Positions 1 to 9,122 of a stretch of DNA of 56,139 nucleotides are shown one piece after another. Both the position numbers and the translations under genes were made by a program. This DNA comes from a virus, in IMG/VR virus record IMGVR_UViG_3300029986_000023, positions 1 through 56,139 of that record; one strand, 5' to 3'. Within the stretch, counting starts at the first letter, position 1. The number at the start of each line of letters is the position of its first letter. The notes under the pieces were generated by a model. It did no database searches. It was given only the letters and a program-made list of their open reading frames with translations, and had not been told where the DNA came from.

Positions 1-21
1 CTGAACGAGTGCGAGGGTCAT
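1..21 (-). CDS. Partial small virion-region protein (N-terminus only)
   Basis: Seven codons (MTLALVQ) run off the left edge of the window. Bases 1-116 match 38013-38128 exactly, so this is the start of a second copy of the 74-residue gene at 37809-38033. If position 1 follows position 38012 in a circular genome, the gene is complete across that joint. Function unknown. Confidence 0.6.
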
Positions 22-193
22 AGAAGGATTTTAGGAGTAAACAGGGATATATCCGACGGTCGCTCCACCCGTGATCACCTTGATAAATCCTTGTGGGTTA
101 GAGGTCGTTGCTCCAGACGTCCAGGTCGTCGCTGGGGTCGAGGTGGTCGCGGTGTAGGTGATATTGGCTGTCGTACTTCCAATGCCCGAAAGA
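1..193. repeat. Left-end repeat R1 (copy of 38013-38204)
   Basis: The first 116 bases are identical to 38013-38128, then one substitution (position 117) and similarity up to about 190, where the two fibre genes diverge before becoming similar again further on. The repeat covers the start of the 74-residue gene and the fibre C-terminus. It marks one boundary of the arc common to arms A and B. Confidence 0.9.
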
Positions 194-1932
194 TCAATAC
201 CTCCCGTGAAGCGAGACAAGCCAGCCTTCACGTTGATGGCGTAGGCGTTGGTGAGCGTCGCGTTCGTGCCTGCGATGGGTGCGCCACTGATAGTTACCGT
301 TGATGCAACGGTAAAAGTTGAAGCGGCGGCGGCGGCAAACGTCGGGGCATTAAATAAAACGTAATCTGCTTCTGCAACGGTACCTGTGGCCCATGTCATC
401 GTAGACGTGACCATGTTCAGCTGTGGAGCGTTGTTTGTGGCTGTGATCGACGAGAAATTCGGTGGAGTGATGGAAAGCGAAGCTGGGGCCGAACTTGTAT
501 TGGTAGGCGTGATGGTGACTGATCCTGTGGGTGTAAGAGCAAGGTGAGTTAGCCCACCACCCGCACTCAAAATCATTCCACCGCTATTCTTGGCCCATAA
601 GTTGAGCTGACCAGAATTGCTCCAAATTTGAGCATTGTTCGTCGTAGCCGTCGAAGCACCGCCTGTGAATCCAACAGCACCACCAGCGATGTTTAGAGCA
701 TAACCCTGTGTGATGGTCGCATTCGTTCCCGCGATCGGAGCACCAGAAATAGTTACGGTCGAAGCCACAGTAAAGGTAGAAGCAGCAGCAGCAGCAAAAG
801 TAGGGGCATTAATTTGCATGTAATCAGCCTCTGCAACCGTACCTGTCGCCCACGTTTGAGTAGACGTAACGAACAAGAATTCTGGAGCGTTCACTGTGGT
901 CGTTATACCCGTATTATTTGGCGGCGTCCATGAAGAAAAAGCAACTGCCCCAGATGAAGCTGCAGACCCGTTCCATACTTGTGAGCCAGTGGCTGCAACC
1001 GCTAAAGCAATTGTAGTGTTGTTCACAATAAACTGAAGTGTCGCATTATTCGGTACAACTCGAAAGACCCCTGCACGACCGAAGGTGCCATTATTTTCAG
1101 TAAAACCAACAATTAAACCATAACTACCTGCAACACCACTATTAACTGCAAAATAGGATTCATTGGATGTACCTGAACTCGACGTACTTATTTGTAAGAC
1201 TTGCGTTACATCATTAGTGATGATTGCTTCACCCGAACCATTAGCTCGATGAAAAAAAGCCGTACATAAACCCATACTAAGGTAGCCTGTTGACACGGAG
1301 GCGTTTACTTGAAGCTGACCATCTAAACGAGTTACACCGCCTTTAGACCATAAACAATACCCATTCGTAATTGTAGCATTCGTACCAGCAATTGGAGCAC
1401 CTGAAATAGTAAACGTAGCCGCAGAAGTAATTGTCGAAGCTCCCGCGAACGCCAAAGTGGGCGCATTGAATTGAGCGTAATCGTATTCAGCCAATGCACC
1501 TGTCGCGTAGGTTTGCGTTGAGGTTGCAAGTATAAATTGCGGCGCGTTTGTCGAGAGCGTGATTGCTGTATTGGATGCTGGCGTAAACAAGGCTGTGATG
1601 GGCACGCCTGATGAAGATGCTGTTTGCGCTACGGAAAGAGTAGCCGTTGGCGAAGCTGTGCCAATCCCTAAACGAAAGTTCGTATCGTCCCAAAAGAACT
1701 TGGCATTGTCTTGGGCAAGGACACCGGCTGGACCAACAAATAAAACAGAACCCTGTGTCGCACTAGTAATCGTGTCACCAATGGCTAGTGTTAAAGAACC
1801 AGTCACGGATAAAAGGAGCCGACCGCTTGAATCAACTTGAACTGGACACACCAAACCAGTCGTTGCATCAACCGCTAAAAGGGTTGGACGTGAGTTTGCA
1901 TCTCTTGGCGCGTTTCCATCGGGTGCTGCCAT
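31..1932 (-). CDS. Repeat-containing tail fibre (arm A)
   Basis: A 633-residue protein rich in Ala, Thr, Ser, Gly and Asn, typical of trimeric phage fibres that bind the host surface. Residues about 1-45 resemble the 92-residue protein encoded next to it (motif DANSRPTLLAVDATTG then a QVDSSGRLLLS strand), suggesting an attachment domain. The shaft carries three related units of roughly 85 residues, each with NAPQ/NAPE, ATGTVAEADY and ISGAPIAGTNATIT. The C-terminus (ITGGATVGYIPVYS) is the same as in the fibre at 38043-39380, which has only two units and a different N-terminus. Fibre identity rests on composition, repeats and position; receptor unknown. Confidence 0.75.
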   Translation of the reverse strand: MAAPDGNAPRDANSRPTLLAVDATTGLVCPVQVDSSGRLLLSVTGSLTLAIGDTITSATQGSVLFVGPAGVLAQDNAKFFWDDTNFRLGIGTASPTATLSVAQTASSSGVPITALFTPASNTAITLSTNAPQFILATSTQTYATGALAEYDYAQFNAPTLAFAGASTITSAATFTISGAPIAGTNATITNGYCLWSKGGVTRLDGQLQVNASVSTGYLSMGLCTAFFHRANGSGEAIITNDVTQVLQISTSSSGTSNESYFAVNSGVAGSYGLIVGFTENNGTFGRAGVFRVVPNNATLQFIVNNTTIALAVAATGSQVWNGSAASSGAVAFSSWTPPNNTGITTTVNAPEFLFVTSTQTWATGTVAEADYMQINAPTFAAAAASTFTVASTVTISGAPIAGTNATITQGYALNIAGGAVGFTGGASTATTNNAQIWSNSGQLNLWAKNSGGMILSAGGGLTHLALTPTGSVTITPTNTSSAPASLSITPPNFSSITATNNAPQLNMVTSTMTWATGTVAEADYVLFNAPTFAAAAASTFTVASTVTISGAPIAGTNATLTNAYAINVKAGLSRFTGGIDLSGIGSTTANITYTATTSTPATTWTSGATTSNPQGFIKVITGGATVGYIPVYS

Positions 1933-1937
1933 ATAGT

Positions 1938-2216
1938 TTAGCTAAATGTTCCTAAAAGATTTCCAGTCGAATTTTCAATCAAACATGCTTGCGTAGTACC
2001 GGAAGGATTTTGACCAAGCATTGATCTAACATCATTTGCATCGCTGGCTGCATTCGTTTGAGTTACCGTGATAGACCCAGAAGCCGCTACAATGCTCGCC
2101 AATAGATAGCCCGTTGCATGGTCGATTTGAAGTGGAACAACTGTACCGCTGGGATTCACTCCTTTAGCTGGTGGTACGCTGTTCGCATCGGGAGCGAAAT
2201 TATCTATTTGTGGCAT
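1938..2216 (-). CDS. Small fibre-adaptor-like protein
   Basis: A 92-residue protein just upstream of the fibre gene. It contains two copies of a motif of the form DAN(S/D)-x-GxNPSGT-x-I-x-TGxLL, at about residues 10-40 and 58-90. A third, more distant copy forms the N-terminus of the fibre itself. The shared module suggests that this protein and the fibre pack against the same partner, for example as an adaptor between tail and fibre; that is inference. It overlaps the end of the coiled-coil gene by 17 bases. Arm B has an unrelated protein here (39392-39736). Confidence 0.6.
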   Translation of the reverse strand: MPQIDNFAPDANSVPPAKGVNPSGTVVPLQIDHATGYLLASIVAASGSITVTQTNAASDANDVRSMLGQNPSGTTQACLIENSTGNLLGTFS

Positions 2217-2922
2217 ATTTGGTTTTCATTAGATCGAGGGCCGATTTTAACTTCTGACGATCATCAGCGATCTTACTTTCAAGGACTTTCAATTCCTTTC
2301 GTTTCTCATCCACCAGAAGTTCTTGAGCATTCAAATCATCTCGATCGTGATCTAAGGCTTGATATTTACGTTCTAACTTCTCCTCCTCATGGGCTACTGC
2401 ATCACATCGTACTTGTGTTTCTTCTCTTAACTTTTTAGCTTCCGCTTGAGCAAGCTTTACTTTTTGCTCTGCGCTTGTCTTGAGAGAAATAGCATTGGCT
2501 TTTTCTTTCGAGGCAACCGCCAATGATGTTTTGGCCTCACGTAAGGTTTGTTCTACTTGTTCGTGAAGTTGGCTTGTTTGAAACTCCTTAGATGCGATCT
2601 CTTGCATCCTAACCTCCAACCACTCGGCTTTCGCCTTTAGACTTGTCTCAAACTCTTGTAGAGGCTCAAGGGCTTTAGATTTACGTTTCTCAAGCTCCCA
2701 AACAGTCGTTTCGAGGGCATTCTTGCTTATAGTTAGAGGTTCTATGAAGGCTTTATAATCACGTTCATTCGTGAGTTTCTTTAGTTTCAATTCATCATTG
2801 AGGCGGTTCAGATCGTTCGTCTTTTCAGCAAGAGCCTTGGTAATTTTTACCGTCTCCAAAATTACAGCGGCCTTTTGCTCGTCGTAATCTTTTTGAACTT
2901 CTTTCTTGCTGAAAAGTTGCAT
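2200..2922 (-). CDS. Long coiled-coil protein
   Basis: A 240-residue protein that is almost entirely heptad-rich, charged alpha helix (many Glu, Lys, Leu and Ala) with no visible enzymatic motif. It starts MQLFSKKEVQKDYDEQK. The arm B counterpart at 39740-39934 starts MMKLFQKSDLRKAQQEQ but is only 64 residues, so the coil has been extended or shortened about fourfold. It lies between a connector-like gene and the fibre genes and is probably a structural or assembly factor. Function otherwise unknown. Confidence 0.65.
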   Translation of the reverse strand: MQLFSKKEVQKDYDEQKAAVILETVKITKALAEKTNDLNRLNDELKLKKLTNERDYKAFIEPLTISKNALETTVWELEKRKSKALEPLQEFETSLKAKAEWLEVRMQEIASKEFQTSQLHEQVEQTLREAKTSLAVASKEKANAISLKTSAEQKVKLAQAEAKKLREETQVRCDAVAHEEEKLERKYQALDHDRDDLNAQELLVDEKRKELKVLESKIADDRQKLKSALDLMKTKYATNR

Positions 2923-2932
2923 AAGACTTCTA

Positions 2933-3499
2933 TTAAGTTGTTACGCCTTCAAACTCTTCTGACTGCTTCACCCCTACAACTGCTTTAGGTGGACGTCCCA
3001 TACGTTTCTTTGGGACCGAAACCTCATCTACAACTGGAGCCGGCAGAGCCACACCAGCTAACGATGAAGGAATCGTCAGAGCTTTCATTGTGTACTGTTC
3101 AACCAAATTGGGGTGGCGTGTGTCCCAAATTTGCGTTTTACCTTTTCGAGCCAAGCGTGGATTGCTTTTCAGACCAATATAATGAATAGCGATATCACGA
3201 GCAAAGTGTCGTGGAATACTTTCGTTCAAGAGCAAACGGCCCATCTCGTCATCATCATCGGAATCGATTGAAACGCGATAGACGCAACCTGCCTTAAACG
3301 TGTAGTTACGACTGTCCCATTTACCGGTGAAATCGTGATCCATGTAGTTATAGACCACTTGATTTTTAGGATAGACAGGACGAGCTTGTTTCTTTCCATT
3401 TACCATGGTTGTTGCAACGGTCGGTGATTGACCGCTCATTTTATTCATGGCTTCGGCAACTTGCTTTTGAATCTCGGCATTCATTTCTTGAGGTGTCAT
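2933..3499 (-). CDS. Conserved structural-region protein (homologue of 39931-40395)
   Basis: I chose the internal start MTPQEMN, preceded by AATAAT like its neighbours, giving 188 residues. An upstream in-frame ATG at 3553 would add 18. The central part (DHDFTGKWDSRNYTFKAG, then an LLLNESIPRHFARDIA segment) aligns by eye with the arm B protein at 39931-40395 (DRTFTWQWNSVSYTFKPH, then LAEHFAKHLI). Gene order around the two is the same, which supports a common role in head completion or the head-tail region. The C-terminus is a basic, AT-hook-like stretch (KKRMGRPPK). No recognised family. Confidence 0.6.
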   Translation of the reverse strand: MTPQEMNAEIQKQVAEAMNKMSGQSPTVATTMVNGKKQARPVYPKNQVVYNYMDHDFTGKWDSRNYTFKAGCVYRVSIDSDDDDEMGRLLLNESIPRHFARDIAIHYIGLKSNPRLARKGKTQIWDTRHPNLVEQYTMKALTIPSSLAGVALPAPVVDEVSVPKKRMGRPPKAVVGVKQSEEFEGVTT

Positions 3500-3599
3500 A
3501 TTATTCCCTGAATAATCTCCCGATGTTAGCAAGGTGGCAGGGATGCGGGACATCCTTTTCGAGGATCAGTCTAGCCACCTTGTATTTCCTTCTTGAGAA

Positions 3600-4355
3600 C
3601 TAGCTCAAGTTGAGGAAAGCCATTTGATAATCTGTCGAGGTAAGCGTCTGCATGGCGTAGCCGACGTTTACGAGCGTGGAAGCCCATGTCTTCAGCGCAC
3701 CTGCAGTCGCACCGGAAGGAGCAAGAGCAAGACCAACGGCTGTGCTGGAATCGTTCAACACGTTGCATGGTCCTTTAACCTGCAACCAACCGTAGTAAAG
3801 TTGAGTGCCAACTACAGAAGCCGAGAGAGGATAAATACACACACCTGCTGGAATGCCAGTAGCGGTCGTTGGGGAAACAATCGTGCCCGAGAATGGGTTC
3901 AAGATCATATCGACAACCGAACTAGCTGTAATCGCAACTTGCAAAGGATCAGCCAGCGTCAAGACAACAGTGGTTGAGAGAGCAGCCGCTGGATGAGAAG
4001 CGATCTTGTAGGAGTAACCTTGACCTGGTGCCGAGATGACGGACAAGAAACCTTCCGAATATTGGTTGGCAGTAATCGCGTTCGTACCACCAAGAGCAAC
4101 GCTCACCTGTGTAGCGCCGATTGCGGCCGCGACTGGTGTCAAACCTTGTTCGGTCGTTACCTGAACAGGGCCTTGTTGAAGTTTGCCTGGAATACTCGCT
4201 ACGGTGCCATTTTGGCAATAACGAAATTCCGAACCGTTGTTTGAATACATCTTGGTGCCAAGGGCAACAAGTTCTGTAAGGTCTTGGTTGAATGGGCCGT
4301 TAGATGGCGCGGTCAACGCGGGACCTGTGAAAGCTGTAGCTGGAGCAATAGCCAT
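3600..4355 (-). CDS. Probable capsid-associated beta-rich protein
   Basis: 251 residues from MAIAPATAFTG; a longer form from 4433 would overlap the upstream gene, so I use the inner start. It is Thr/Ala/Val-rich with many short beta-like stretches. The arm B counterpart is 40478-41203, with the same order of features: a GTKMYSNNGSEFRYCQ-like segment, a GGTNAITANQYSEGF-like segment, and an NVLNDSSTAVGLALAPSG-like segment near the end. It follows the capsid and another beta-rich gene, so a decoration or head-fibre role is plausible. Function not established. Confidence 0.6.
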   Translation of the reverse strand: MAIAPATAFTGPALTAPSNGPFNQDLTELVALGTKMYSNNGSEFRYCQNGTVASIPGKLQQGPVQVTTEQGLTPVAAAIGATQVSVALGGTNAITANQYSEGFLSVISAPGQGYSYKIASHPAAALSTTVVLTLADPLQVAITASSVVDMILNPFSGTIVSPTTATGIPAGVCIYPLSASVVGTQLYYGWLQVKGPCNVLNDSSTAVGLALAPSGATAGALKTWASTLVNVGYAMQTLTSTDYQMAFLNLS

Positions 4356-4375
4356 AAAATAAACTTTTGTGTGAA

Positions 4376-4963
4376 TTAGGAAATTGGAGTAGCGAGCGTT
4401 CCTGAACCGTAGATCGTTCCCGTTACAAACCACTGGGTCGTAGAGAGGCCGATATAGGTTAAGATCGTACCGATCAAACCACCAGTGGTTGTACCGCTCA
4501 TGGTAATTGTCGAGTTTGATGTACCGTTGGCCGCGAAACCAGCCGGAGATGCTGTGGCGATGCTAAGCACCTCAACGGCACCCAAAATGAATTGGGAACC
4601 GGTCGCGAAAGTTGCGACGGAATCACCAACCGATGTGACCGAGGTGGTAACCAGGAAAGTAAACTCGAGACCTTTCGCTGCTGTCGGCAGGACGTATGCC
4701 TTTCCAGCAGCAGTATCAAACAGGAAGATTTGACCGCTTTGAGCAGCCGTGAGAGCCAAGCCGGCGGCTGAACCATTAACGGCGTATGTGCCCTGAGTGG
4801 TACCATTGATAGTTGTGCCAGCAGGAAGTTTTACGCTTGTAACAGTTGAGAAATCTACTAACGAACCAGTGCTCGTAATAGTACCGGTCGTTGTAGCATT
4901 CTTGGCCGTGTTCCAACCGTCCCACATTCCAGGAGGTAAGACGTTTTCTGTTAATAGAGACAT
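4376..4963 (-). CDS. Probable head decoration or head-fibre protein
   Basis: 195 residues, directly downstream of the major capsid gene. It is rich in Thr, Gly, Ala and Ser. The N-terminus (MSLLTENVLPPG) and the stretches LTAAQSGQIFLFD, NGTSNSTITMSGTTTGGLIGT and SGTLATPIS are nearly shared with the arm B protein at 41223-41804. Position and composition suggest a protein displayed on the capsid. I see no catalytic motif. Homology between the two arms is clear; the role is inferred. Confidence 0.6.
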   Translation of the reverse strand: MSLLTENVLPPGMWDGWNTAKNATTTGTITSTGSLVDFSTVTSVKLPAGTTINGTTQGTYAVNGSAAGLALTAAQSGQIFLFDTAAGKAYVLPTAAKGLEFTFLVTTSVTSVGDSVATFATGSQFILGAVEVLSIATASPAGFAANGTSNSTITMSGTTTGGLIGTILTYIGLSTTQWFVTGTIYGSGTLATPIS

Positions 4964-4994
4964 AGCGAAGTTGTTATGCGCCTTGCGCTATGAA

Positions 4995-6032
4995 TTAGAT
5001 ACCTGCCGAGATCGCGTTGAGCTGGGCGTTATAACGTGGGTTTTTGTAGATCATGTTACCCGCAAGCACTGTGAAACCGGACATAATCATCTGGTTTACA
5101 GGGCGTACAAATTCAGTCCAGTGGAAACCGTATTCACGAGCCAATTCTGGGTCTGGTTCACCATCCATGATATCGGCTTCGGCAAACTTCACTGGCTTAC
5201 CTTCTGGCCATTCTGGGAGATATTGAAACTCCATCGACATGTCGTTGATAAACCACATGACGTTCGCAGGAGCGATCATATCAGCCCATACTGACGCATT
5301 GTTGAATTGCAACGCTTTGGTACCACCAAGGCCCAAGTTATAGCTGCGTCCCGCGGCGTTCGTTGGGACTTCAAAACGCATGATAGGATCAAGCAACTGT
5401 TGATAATCCGTGCGCACGGCTGTCGTGGTAAAGATATGATTTACCATTTCGACACCCTGCCAGGTGCTGTCGTAGGTCGAATACATCTGGGCAAGCGTCA
5501 ATTTGTTGAGAGTCGCAGCGTTTACCGTCGCATCCAATGCTGGATATGTAGCGCGGGATTGTCCACCGATTGTTGCAACCGTGTTACCGTTATCAACACC
5601 AGCAGCAAGACCAAGCAAATCTTGACCGTTAGAACCTGCGGCATAGAATTGCGTACCAACAAGCTGCGTCAAGTCGCGTGTATCGGAACCGATCTGGCGC
5701 TCAATCAGGTTAGCCACTTCACCTTCTGTTTGGTTCAGGGCTACATCTGTGTAGTTGAGCGTGGTTGCTTGATATAAGAACGCACATTGATAGATAAGTT
5801 TGATCGTGTTATCAACTTGCGAGTTGCTCAAAAGCTGGGCGCCAACGAACGAACCTTGGTTGGTATTTTCAGTCCACTTGAAAGCATAGGCGGCTTGCGA
5901 ACCTTTCCAGGTCGAGGCTGCACCTTTAGAAATAAAGTGACCGGCGGCAATGTTTCCGACAAGGGCACCTTCAATCAAGCGTTGATAAAGGAACTCGAGT
6001 GTCGAATCTGAGACTTTGTTTGTCAAAGCCAT
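4995..6032 (-). CDS. Major capsid protein (arm A)
   Basis: 345 residues, the size expected of a HK97-fold coat protein. It lies between the scaffold gene (upstream) and the decoration-type genes, which is the usual place for the capsid gene. It aligns with the arm B protein at 42513-43562 around LLGLAAGVDNGNTVATIGG, SRATYPAL and the LTLAQMYSTYDS helix. No N-terminal protease or signal sequence is visible. The start has no Shine-Dalgarno sequence; it is preceded by TTAATTAAAACTTT. Confidence 0.8.
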   Translation of the reverse strand: MALTNKVSDSTLEFLYQRLIEGALVGNIAAGHFISKGAASTWKGSQAAYAFKWTENTNQGSFVGAQLLSNSQVDNTIKLIYQCAFLYQATTLNYTDVALNQTEGEVANLIERQIGSDTRDLTQLVGTQFYAAGSNGQDLLGLAAGVDNGNTVATIGGQSRATYPALDATVNAATLNKLTLAQMYSTYDSTWQGVEMVNHIFTTTAVRTDYQQLLDPIMRFEVPTNAAGRSYNLGLGGTKALQFNNASVWADMIAPANVMWFINDMSMEFQYLPEWPEGKPVKFAEADIMDGEPDPELAREYGFHWTEFVRPVNQMIMSGFTVLAGNMIYKNPRYNAQLNAISAGI

Positions 6033-6046
6033 AAAGTTTTAATTAA

Positions 6047-6850
6047 CTATCTCTGTGATTTAAGAAATTGAGTGAGAGACATATTTCGTACTTGATCTCG
6101 TGACAGGAGATTTGGTTTTGGGGATCGTGAAACGACACCCGAACCAGCCATCTTTTTTGCCACTTCGCGGGAAGGATTTACTTTAGGTACAGTCGCTTCC
6201 TGACGCGTTGCCATGTAGATAGCGAAAGCCTTATCTAAATCGGGAATACGATGACCAAATTCGTTAGGTGATTCCGTGAGTAGATTTGCTGTTTCAATGA
6301 TCTTTTTGATCTGCTTAAAATCAGCATTCTTGTCACCATCAGTGAATTTGATACCTGTTTTTTCTTCCCATTCCTTAGTTTTTTCAGCTTGTAATTCTCG
6401 GAATTGAGACAATGATTTTTGTTCATTGGTCTTTTCTTGAATCTCTTGCTGATGTTCAGCTTCCCTAATTTCTTTAGCTTTTGATGTGATCAGCTTGTTG
6501 AGTGAATCAACAGCTTTTGGATCTTTGCCAACGAGATACTCGGCATCGGGGTCTACGGCAGTCGGCTGTGCTGCCTTAGCACTTTCTGCCAGTTTAGCCT
6601 CTAAGTCGGCGATCTTACTTTCAAGAGCTTTGAAGCGAGGGCGTTGATGGTAAGGAATCTTCTCTTTTGGTTCCACTTCTTCTTTAGTTTGTACGTTGTC
6701 CGCGACTTCTGATTCAACAACAGGTTCTGAAACCACTTCCTCGGTCTTTTCAGGCTCTGGTTGTGGTTCTTCTTTTGATGGCTTCAAGCTTTCAAAACCA
6801 TCACTTAACATGTTGTTATTTATTAAATGCGCTGCAATCGAATCTTTCAT
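6047..6850 (-). CDS. Scaffolding protein (arm A)
   Basis: 267 residues, acidic in the N-terminal half (EEPQPEPEKTEEVVSEP) and helical and charged in the middle and C-terminal half, as in scaffolds that co-assemble with the capsid and leave before packaging. It sits between portal and capsid genes. The matching arm B gene is 43581-44360. It ends with a basic segment (MSLTQFLKSQR), consistent with a coat-binding helix. Assigned by composition, size and synteny. Confidence 0.75.
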   Translation of the reverse strand: MKDSIAAHLINNNMLSDGFESLKPSKEEPQPEPEKTEEVVSEPVVESEVADNVQTKEEVEPKEKIPYHQRPRFKALESKIADLEAKLAESAKAAQPTAVDPDAEYLVGKDPKAVDSLNKLITSKAKEIREAEHQQEIQEKTNEQKSLSQFRELQAEKTKEWEEKTGIKFTDGDKNADFKQIKKIIETANLLTESPNEFGHRIPDLDKAFAIYMATRQEATVPKVNPSREVAKKMAGSGVVSRSPKPNLLSRDQVRNMSLTQFLKSQR

Positions 6851-6937
6851 ATAATGGATTCAGCCTTTCGGCCTCATTTAATGACTTACGCAGTGCTGTT
6901 CTTTAATGTCTACAACTCGAGGAAAAGACATGATTTG

Positions 6938-7222
6938 TTACTCTGCTGGCTCCTCTTCTTCGTCTCCTTCTGAATATTCATCAGGATCACAAACTTTGAG
7001 GTCTTCCATCATTCCATCAAGGCATTCTTCCCAATCCATCTCGCCCTCTGCGTATTCTTCCAAATGTTCTTCAATGATTGATTTGACGAGCTTCAGGCCT
7101 TTTTCCCGCTGTTCACTAGACAGCATCTCTTTGACGATCTTTGAACCAGTCTTTTTCTCAACGCCCTTAAGAGCTTCTAAATAGTCTTTCCGTTCTTCGC
7201 TATCTGCGAAATAAGGTGTCAT
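6938..7222 (-). CDS. Small acidic protein between portal and scaffold
   Basis: 94 residues, strongly acidic at the C-terminus (DPDEYSEGDEEEEPAE), with a KDYLEALKGVEKKTGSK helix near the start. It occupies the slot where arm B encodes a 44-residue Lys-rich peptide (44389-44523); the two do not look homologous. Possibly a capsid-assembly accessory factor. Not recognised. The 87 bases between it and the scaffold gene hold only a weak 17-codon reading frame. Confidence 0.55.
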   Translation of the reverse strand: MTPYFADSEERKDYLEALKGVEKKTGSKIVKEMLSSEQREKGLKLVKSIIEEHLEEYAEGEMDWEECLDGMMEDLKVCDPDEYSEGDEEEEPAE

Positions 7223-7230
7223 ATTTTAGG

Positions 7231-9120
7231 TTATTGAATAGGCGGCATTGGGACTGGTGCGGCAGGTCCTGGAGGGCCAGGTGGCGCTGGGGGTGGACCA
7301 GGCGGTGCAGCAGGTGGAGGTGGAGCTGCTGGCTGTTGTGGTGCTGCGGGCGCAGGAGCCTGTTGAGGAGCCATGGCTTGCTGTAACGCTTGCATGGCTT
7401 CTGGTGAAAGCGTCGTATACGCTTGCATATAGGCCATGGGGTTTATCTTGAGCAACATGGCTGCCCCTGCGGTTGCTTTTGGATCGGGATATTCAAGGCG
7501 TTCAAGTTCCGTAACAATGTCTATAGACCCAGAGCCAAATAGATCAACTGCTTCGTTGCGTCGCATCAAAGGATTGCGTGGGAGCATTGAGCCCTCTTCA
7601 ACAGTGATGTTCAAAATCTTAGTCAAATCAGTCTTTGCAACACCCTCTTCATTTGGCTCATCTTGATAGACGTACATCATCTGTGCCATGTAGTTGAAAA
7701 CGAAATCGACCATTTGCTCGATCTGTTCAACGACAGGAGCCGAGCGCGATGTGTCGTCTTGGTTTTTAATGATCTGACCACGCACTGATTCTTCGGAAGC
7801 AGTACCGGAAGGCGTAACACCACGAATCCCGAAGATGTTCTGAATCTCTAAACGTTTATCTTGAATATCCTCGACGATATACGCTGGTAACGCAGGAGCT
7901 TGAAATCGCTGCACAACCTTTGTAATGTCGTCACCTGGTGCCCTGATAGCTCCACCACGTTTTAACGCAGCTACGGCTTGTGTAGCTTGATCCTGATCCA
8001 TCTTGTTAGAGAATACCCAACCGTTATTTGAATCGTCGGCATTCTTGTCGATCTGTTTGGTGCGCTTGTTTAACAAGTCTTGCATCGAGATTGATTGTTC
8101 AATGAACGAAGTGAAGTCAAACGGTCGCTCACCATCATTGAAGAACCACATGAAGCTAAATGGCATTTCAGGATGAATGAAATGGTTAGCTCCAAGAACT
8201 TGTTGTGTCTCGCCAGTCTCCTCTCCATCATCACCTTTAATTGGTTCATCGTAACCATAATTCCAGTGAGGATTCTTATTCTTATCCAAGATATGCCCGC
8301 GCATCTCCCAAAAGACATATTCAGAAGTCCACCACTCACGAAAGCCTAGTACGGTACCTAATTTTCCACCGCATGCACGTGTGAGCCATTCCTTCTGCTC
8401 TGGGAAACGCACGATCAGGTTTTCACCTGAATCAAACACGTATTGACCGATGTAACGACCTGTAAACTTGCCACCATCAAACGTTCCTTTAGGATCAATA
8501 ATAAGTTTCTTTGGATCAACCTTTTCAACGTTGATTGATAAAGTCTTTTGATTCCACGTAACTTTTAGCACTCCGAGTAAGTCAATCAACCAGTCTCGCA
8601 CCGCGGACCGGACTTTAACGCGTAAATGTACTTTGTCTGATACGTCTTCAAGACTACGACCTACAGCGTCGGCTAAAGCAATACCTGTATCTGTATCATC
8701 AGTCTCTACGTTTGGTTCAGGGTCTTCACGGGCTACCATCGGTAACAACGTTTCAACGGCTTGGAAGATTGCGTTATCTACAATTCCATACCCATCACCA
8801 TTGCCTGTGTGACCATTGCTCATTCCGTAATGTTCACCTTTGTAGTATTTGAAGTTCCTTGAAGAACGCATCTTTACTTCCGCGTAGTAACCAGCAAACT
8901 CAGAAGTCCATGTAGAAGTGAGTGTTGATAACTCCTCGTCAGTCATCTCCAAACTAAGAACATCCTCGGGTGAGGTGATGCGCCCTTCTGTTTGGTTATC
9001 AATAGCTTTCTTTGTTTTGTTGAAAGGTGCGAAAAGACCACCCACTTGGTCAATAATGCCCTTAAGTGCAGGGTTGATTCCACCTGTCTCTGATCGTTTG
9101 CGACCGATGCCTGAAGCCAT
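7231..9120 (-). CDS. Portal protein (arm A)
   Basis: 629 residues, the size of podovirus-type portals, which form the dodecameric DNA channel at one capsid vertex. It is homologous along its length to the arm B portal at 44529-46415: shared blocks include VETLLPMVAREDPEPNV, DPKKLIIDPKGTF, GFREWWTSE and NKNPHWNYG. The last 50 or so residues are almost only Pro, Ala and Gln, with runs such as AAPPPPAAPPGPPPAPPGP. The start codon lies right after the T tract of a terminator-like hairpin (9123-9154). It follows TerL, the usual order. Confidence 0.88.
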   Translation of the reverse strand: MASGIGRKRSETGGINPALKGIIDQVGGLFAPFNKTKKAIDNQTEGRITSPEDVLSLEMTDEELSTLTSTWTSEFAGYYAEVKMRSSRNFKYYKGEHYGMSNGHTGNGDGYGIVDNAIFQAVETLLPMVAREDPEPNVETDDTDTGIALADAVGRSLEDVSDKVHLRVKVRSAVRDWLIDLLGVLKVTWNQKTLSINVEKVDPKKLIIDPKGTFDGGKFTGRYIGQYVFDSGENLIVRFPEQKEWLTRACGGKLGTVLGFREWWTSEYVFWEMRGHILDKNKNPHWNYGYDEPIKGDDGEETGETQQVLGANHFIHPEMPFSFMWFFNDGERPFDFTSFIEQSISMQDLLNKRTKQIDKNADDSNNGWVFSNKMDQDQATQAVAALKRGGAIRAPGDDITKVVQRFQAPALPAYIVEDIQDKRLEIQNIFGIRGVTPSGTASEESVRGQIIKNQDDTSRSAPVVEQIEQMVDFVFNYMAQMMYVYQDEPNEEGVAKTDLTKILNITVEEGSMLPRNPLMRRNEAVDLFGSGSIDIVTELERLEYPDPKATAGAAMLLKINPMAYMQAYTTLSPEAMQALQQAMAPQQAPAPAAPQQPAAPPPPAAPPGPPPAPPGPPGPAAPVPMPPIQ

Positions 9121-9122
9121 AC

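Noticed and set aside
6878-6931. A 17-codon frame between the acidic gene and the scaffold gene of arm A
   Set aside because: Too short, no counterpart in arm B, poor start context.
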